Of a stretch of 64,000 bases of DNA, positions 59,031-64,000 are shown one piece after another (positions within the stretch are counted from its first letter, which is position 1; each line of letters starts with the position of its first letter). Origin of the DNA: Lineus longissimus (taxonomy: Eukaryota; Nemertea; Pilidiophora; Heteronemertea; Lineidae); NCBI RefSeq assembly GCF_910592395.1, contig NC_088315.1, positions 3,784,501 to 3,848,500 of the forward strand, written 5' to 3'. The position numbers were made by a program, and so were the translations under genes. Under the pieces are notes generated by a model. The model saw only the letters and a program-made list of their open reading frames with translations. It was not told the DNA's origin and did not search any database.

Positions 59031-62000
59031 TAGCTCAGTTCATTAATCTTGCCCTTGTTACTATCAAATGAGATCTGCTAGTTTTATCAAGTCATTATCA
59101 TATGGATGTGAAGCCAGTGAAATGGCTCATTAGCGCCTTCCTTTTCCTCTTCTCTGCCTTGATACAAATGCAGCAGAGCATCACCTTGGTGCTCTTACAA
59201 AATCGTTTCCTTCAATGAAGACCATGTTTCTGTTTTTACTTTGCTGCATGTTAACGCCGGGCCGACCCCACACACATCATACAATAAATCGTGTGTCCCA
59301 AAAAATCACGTCATGATCAACGGCACCACCGGAATAGGTGGCATTTTTCATTACTACGGCAATGTTTCAAATAGCACCCGCCGTTTCTTTAGCTATGTCG
59401 GGTTTGGTTATTGTGGTGTTTACGGTCACTCGCCAGGCGGCTGGCAACATGCCAGTCAGCTTCAAGTTTTTACCAACTGTGTTTCTTTCCGTATCCAGTA
59501 TTCTGTAACCAGGATAAAGCAACCTTATTTTTCAGGAAGCGTCATATTCTCCAAGTTGACGGACTGCCGCAGAAATGTCCGCTGCTACTTTTCCACTTTT
59601 CAGGTCATATTGCAACGTGATCGTTCCTTCCAGCGACAACCTCCGGCGTATCACAACTTTTGCTCATTCGCTGTATCTTGTTTACAAAAGCTACATCTGA
59701 AGATTTTACTGATAGAAAATTCCAAAAATAGCAGAAAATGCATTATGCATTAGTCAATGTTAGTACACAAGTAAAATGGAAGTACTAAAACATAACGATA
59801 TTGACTGGATTAAAGAAAACGTTCTGAAATTTTGCGTGCCGTTTTGTCTCCGATCCTTATTGGTATTTGGCCATTATTTATTTGTCATGGCTGGAGAGAT
59901 TGGGATGGTTGTTTACGGTATTCCTGGAGCCCCTGTTATTTTCCACTCTGACGTGGTACCACAAAGCTATCGAGAAAAGATAAATCAAAGTTTGTGCAGC
60001 CTTTGGGTGTCTTGTTAGCAAAAGCCGACACTGTATTGCGATTTTTATTTGTTTCCTGTATGTTGGTCATTCAAAAGGCAATGTGCTCACTCACCAGTCG
60101 TATCAGATGTATATTTTGTTAACATGAAAGACAGGCTCTCCTACGCCTTGGCCTCTGGTTCTCTTCCAGCCTCTTCTGGTGTTGTTTGTACTATCGATAC
60201 ATCTCTTGTTATCAATAGAAAGATCCATTTTCGGCTAATTAGCAAATCATGAGATTCCTCATGTACACGGTTTTGGTGCCGCGGGAGGTCACTGCTCTGC
60301 TTGTCCTTGAATTTGAAACGCCCCACGTTTTGTTGATAACGAGAATTAACCACGCTTTGGTGATAACGAGAAATAACAGTGAGTTCACTGTCTATATACG
60401 TATGTTATCCTCGTCTAGGGGTTACTTGATTGATCGTAAGATTCCACAGGCGAAAGCGATTCACGTTACACCATTTTCAAATTACCTTTATTGACATCAA
60501 TACTAAGAACAGTCGAAATCATTATGACGACTACTGTCGAAATAATCGATAGTCAGGCCTTATATCACGGACATATTAGACAAAGTCGGCAAAGTTATGT
60601 GTTTTGTATTCGTGAAATAGATAATCGAAACATCATACACTGTAAACAACGCTACATATGTATTTGAAATCAGATATTATCTGATATCAAAAAAGTATGT
60701 GGCGTAACGCTCCATCATCTACCTCAGAAAAGAAGAAGAACTGGCGAGTGTCTCTTACTACACCTCGAACAAGATATTTACATTAGAGTAAAAACGACAT
60801 CAACCTGTCAGGGGATGACAGCCTTCTCCTGTGCTACGTTCTAATAATTGTCAGTTAGCAAAAAAATCTGCCATCATCTCAAAGATGGGTTATTGTGATA
60901 TAGGAACCTGTCAGAGAATGTACACTTTGCAAGAGTTGCTTTGACAGCTTGAAGGAGTCGGCTCTGGTGTAAAGACAGCCATAATAGAAGCGATAACTAG
61001 GATAGCGTGTACATGTATCCTTTGTGGGCAAAACCTGTAATTGTTCAAACGATTGTTTCCTACTTGTACTTGACAGTTAATGTCAGTACTTATATGGTTT
61101 TTGAAAATGCTGAAATAACGAACTCGTCTGGCGTAATAGAATAAAATATTTCCGTCAATTGATGACCCCCTTTCAATAAATCCAAACATCAGAACTCGCT
61201 CACGGTCTACAGAAATGCTGACTTGATATCATTTCAACACACTGAAGGGGCGAAATCAGACTGCACTCTAATGAAGATCTACAGTTTATCCTGTCGGTAG
61301 GCAAAATAATGATTTGTTAAGCACGACCTCGACATCAGCAGCAATTTTCTGCCGAAAAAAGCGCCGCCATCCGCTATGATTGATTATTTTGAACCTGTTC
61401 GGTTGATTTATCTTGATAAACGATCGTTCTGAAGACATTACAGTTTGCTTCACTAGTCAGGAACCCAATTCCTTTGATTGATATTCTTCCAAATTCCAAT
61501 CGTTTGTGCAGAAAAACTTCATTTTATCATGTTTTGCTTCACTGCACTCAGGAGGAAACGGAAATGCGTCACTTGTGAGTGGCAAGAGTGCCCATCAAAA
61601 AGATACAGAAACCACACAAGTAGGATTTCTGAGGTATCAAACTACATCCTCGTGACGGTCTCTGGCTATAAACCCCGAGACCATGACCGTACTTGAAATA
61701 AGGGAATTCAACCAAAAGCAACTACATCGTGCCCGCGCTAGCTCAACTTTCACCTGTCGCTTCTAAAGATTGAAGCTCCTCTTCACCCCATGTCACATGT
61801 TCATTTATAACGGTCGGCTCTGTCTGAACAGTGAGGGAGAAGAACCGTTTTATTGGCTGAAGTGTTCATTTGAGCTGTTATTGATTCGTCTGACCTTGGC
61901 CATCTTTCATGAGTTACCAGATTTTGCTAGAACTAAATCACCCGCGGCAAAATATCCGGAGAAAGATTTTGATATTATCTCTTATGGTCATATAAATATC

Positions 62001-64000
62001 TTCCTTTGTCATGTATAGTCATTGCAGCCATTTGGATCGATGAGGACGCCTTTAATATAATACTCTCAAAAGGAGATAGAGAGAAGTAAGACACTAATGC
62101 AAGGACAATTGCACAGCCACTTCTTATCTTCAAAGATCAAACGAGTTGTTTGCGGCCACACTACAGCAATAAGTGCTTTGTTCAATGTTTCGATCCCTGA
62201 TCCCTGCGGCGCTCATAATAAGACACAACGCCTATGACTTGGACCCATATGATCAAAGCGGTTATCGGGTTGTGACAAACATGTACCCTCCTGACATTCA
62301 CTTGTATCCTCAATTAAGACAAGTCAACGAAGCTGCAACAGATCAAAGGGGTACGTAGTTTCGGCTCAGAAAAGAGAAATACACGAGGCTGTGGACGCAA
62401 TTTCACTGAAACTGATTTACTTCTTTATAGAATCAGCATATTTTTATACCTGTAGGCATGATAGGTTGCTCATTGTGGCTGCGGATACTTGAAGCCTATG
62501 TGGGTCCTTTCTTTCGGCTTCACGTAGATGCCAGGTGAGCATCCCTTCCCTCATGAACAGATCGATATGAAAAAAACAAGGTTATCTCGAAACGCTAATG
62601 TGGTTAAAGTTTTTGGGAATTAGCCGCTGTCTCTTCCGTGGCTGCACTAACGTCTCTTTAATCCACCTGAGAGTTTCCACACACCAGGCGAGACAACCTC
62701 TCATCATGAGAAGATAATTGCAGACTCGGCCAAGTGGCTGCCTCCATTATCGACCACGATGGGCATAAAAGGCAGATATTCATAGAATCATTACGGCCAA
62801 TAAGAAAATCGTTTCCCGGCTATTCTGCCGTGGGTGATTCAGTAATTACGTGATGGACGACAAGGCCAGGTGCGCTCTGAGGTTAGTGAAGGTCGCTGAT
62901 GGAAAGGACGTCGGCGCAGCAGAAGGTTTCATCACCAGCTCGTACATCTAAGGACAAAGTAGCCAGTCGAGGATCAGCTGAAAGCCTATGGCACTGGGAT
63001 AATGACCATGTGCCACTCTCACAACTCCAGAAGAGAATCGACTCTTGGTATGGCTTGACCACCACTAGCAAATGACTTTTACATGTTTATTTACTAAACA
63101 TGTCAAAGTTACATGTGCTAGGCTACATGTATGAATCACAAATATCAATTGGAGAAAAAACTGGACTGTAATAATTATAAAAATTGCACCTTTTTTCTTC
63201 TATTGAAGCTTAGAGATGTTTGCCAAACTCATATTTTCTATAGTTTTAAAAACGATACACTAAACAAATCCATTTTATCCAATGCTTTTTTGCTTGAGAA
63301 TGTTTTGACATATTTGAGCAGGGGCCTGTAGTTCCGAACATCCCCTCTCAGAAATAACGAAAGAATCTGCGGGAGCGATGTGTTTTGACCACATAACAAA
63401 AATGTAATATAGAACAATATATCAAGGCTAATCATTTGGCAACGTAGCTACAGGGCATCTTTCTACATCATAACAGCGGTTCCGCTTCCGGCGGGATTAG
63501 CGTTTCGTTTCCTCTCCCTGTGTTTGCCTGGGGAAATGTCTTCTTCCTCCCACCAGAGAAACTTGATATACCAGCGGTAGGATATCTATTCGCCGACTAG
63601 ATCGGCGCAGGAGAATAGTAAATAATGGTAATTTGGTCTCTTGCATTAACTTACCCAGACGCATCATCCTAGTGTAAACATAGAAAAGATATTGTTACCG
63701 AGCACTCTTATGACAAAAAATGCCATGCACAGGCAATGTAATGTCACAGCTTAGCAAACTGTACATGTGCCTGATGAGACTCATTATGCTGGCTCGGGAA
63801 ACTGATTGAAGTGGTGATTGTTCTCTCGCGTCCAGCTGTCCTTTCTCATCCTGACATAACCAGTGATTTTCAATATACACGTACGCCGCCTCTCGATAAT
63901 TTCAGACGAGGTAGGAGTATCAAAAACCTGTATCCCAGGATGTCTTTTCTTGACGCATCTTTGTACATAATATCTGCTCTTGATAGAGGCACCTGCACTT
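59031..64000. other. Gene-free stretch
   Basis: No gene is supported. A 170-codon open frame at 59241-59753 has no recognisable domain, and its codon content is unlike the genes above. A 27-bp direct repeat around GATAACGAGAA lies at 60324-60377. TGATTGATTA at 61377-61386 is a canonical Hox/Pbx-type composite motif, and CAGTAATTACGTGATGG lies near 62840. Confidence 0.35.

Noticed and set aside
59241-59753. 170-codon open frame on the plus strand
   Set aside because: No domain, no similarity I recognise and Cys/His/Phe-rich composition typical of random translation; treated as chance.
1-64000. CRISPR arrays, bacterial operons, tRNA or rRNA genes
   Set aside because: Gene structure is clearly eukaryotic; none of the repeats has a CRISPR-like repeat-spacer layout, and I saw no tRNA B-box/cloverleaf or rRNA sequence.

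Overview
This is a eukaryotic (animal) chromosomal window. The coding signal is broken into short exons with GT-AG introns of roughly 100-500 bp, there are AATAAA signals downstream of stop codons, and the four genes I recognise are bilaterian orthologues. The genome style (compact genes, many short degenerate tandem repeats, TIR-type DNA-transposon remnants) suggests a marine invertebrate, perhaps a lophotrochozoan, but the sequence alone does not fix the phylum.

Layout: 1-3098 is repeat-rich upstream DNA dominated by an 18-bp minisatellite (about 1000-1620). 3099-17894 (+) holds CABIN1, a subunit of the HIRA histone-chaperone complex and a calcineurin/MEF2 corepressor, in 31 exons including a 3.34-kb acidic, repeat-bearing exon; only the initiator-codon exon could not be placed. 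18130-21900 is a complex repeat block: about 606-bp direct copies flanked by inverted partial copies, plus arrays of a 50-70 bp unit. 24459-34319 (-) holds CNOT4, the RING/RRM E3 ubiquitin ligase of CCR4-NOT, in 18 exons; one intron carries a complete TTAA-flanked, piggyBac-like MITE. 36412-38452 (+) is SCNM1, a zinc-finger protein of the minor spliceosome, in 6 exons. 39865-42144 (-) is RSPH14, an armadillo-repeat radial-spoke protein, in 6 exons, tail-to-tail with SCNM1.

42145-64000 contains no gene I can support. It begins with the RSPH14 promoter (E2F-like and partial X-box motifs). Beyond that are degenerate tandem repeats, a diverged tandem duplication with a palindromic element, hairpins and homeodomain-type motifs. 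Its gene-free 21.8 kb contrasts with four genes in the first 42 kb and may be regulatory DNA for a gene outside the window.

The four genes do not form an operon or a pathway: they act in chromatin, mRNA decay/ubiquitination, U12 splicing and cilia. CABIN1 and RSPH14 are also close together on human 22q11.23, so their linkage here may be ancestral. I found no convincing new biological system. The most interesting leads are short linear motifs and internal repeats in CABIN1, the repeat architectures, and the gene-free right half.
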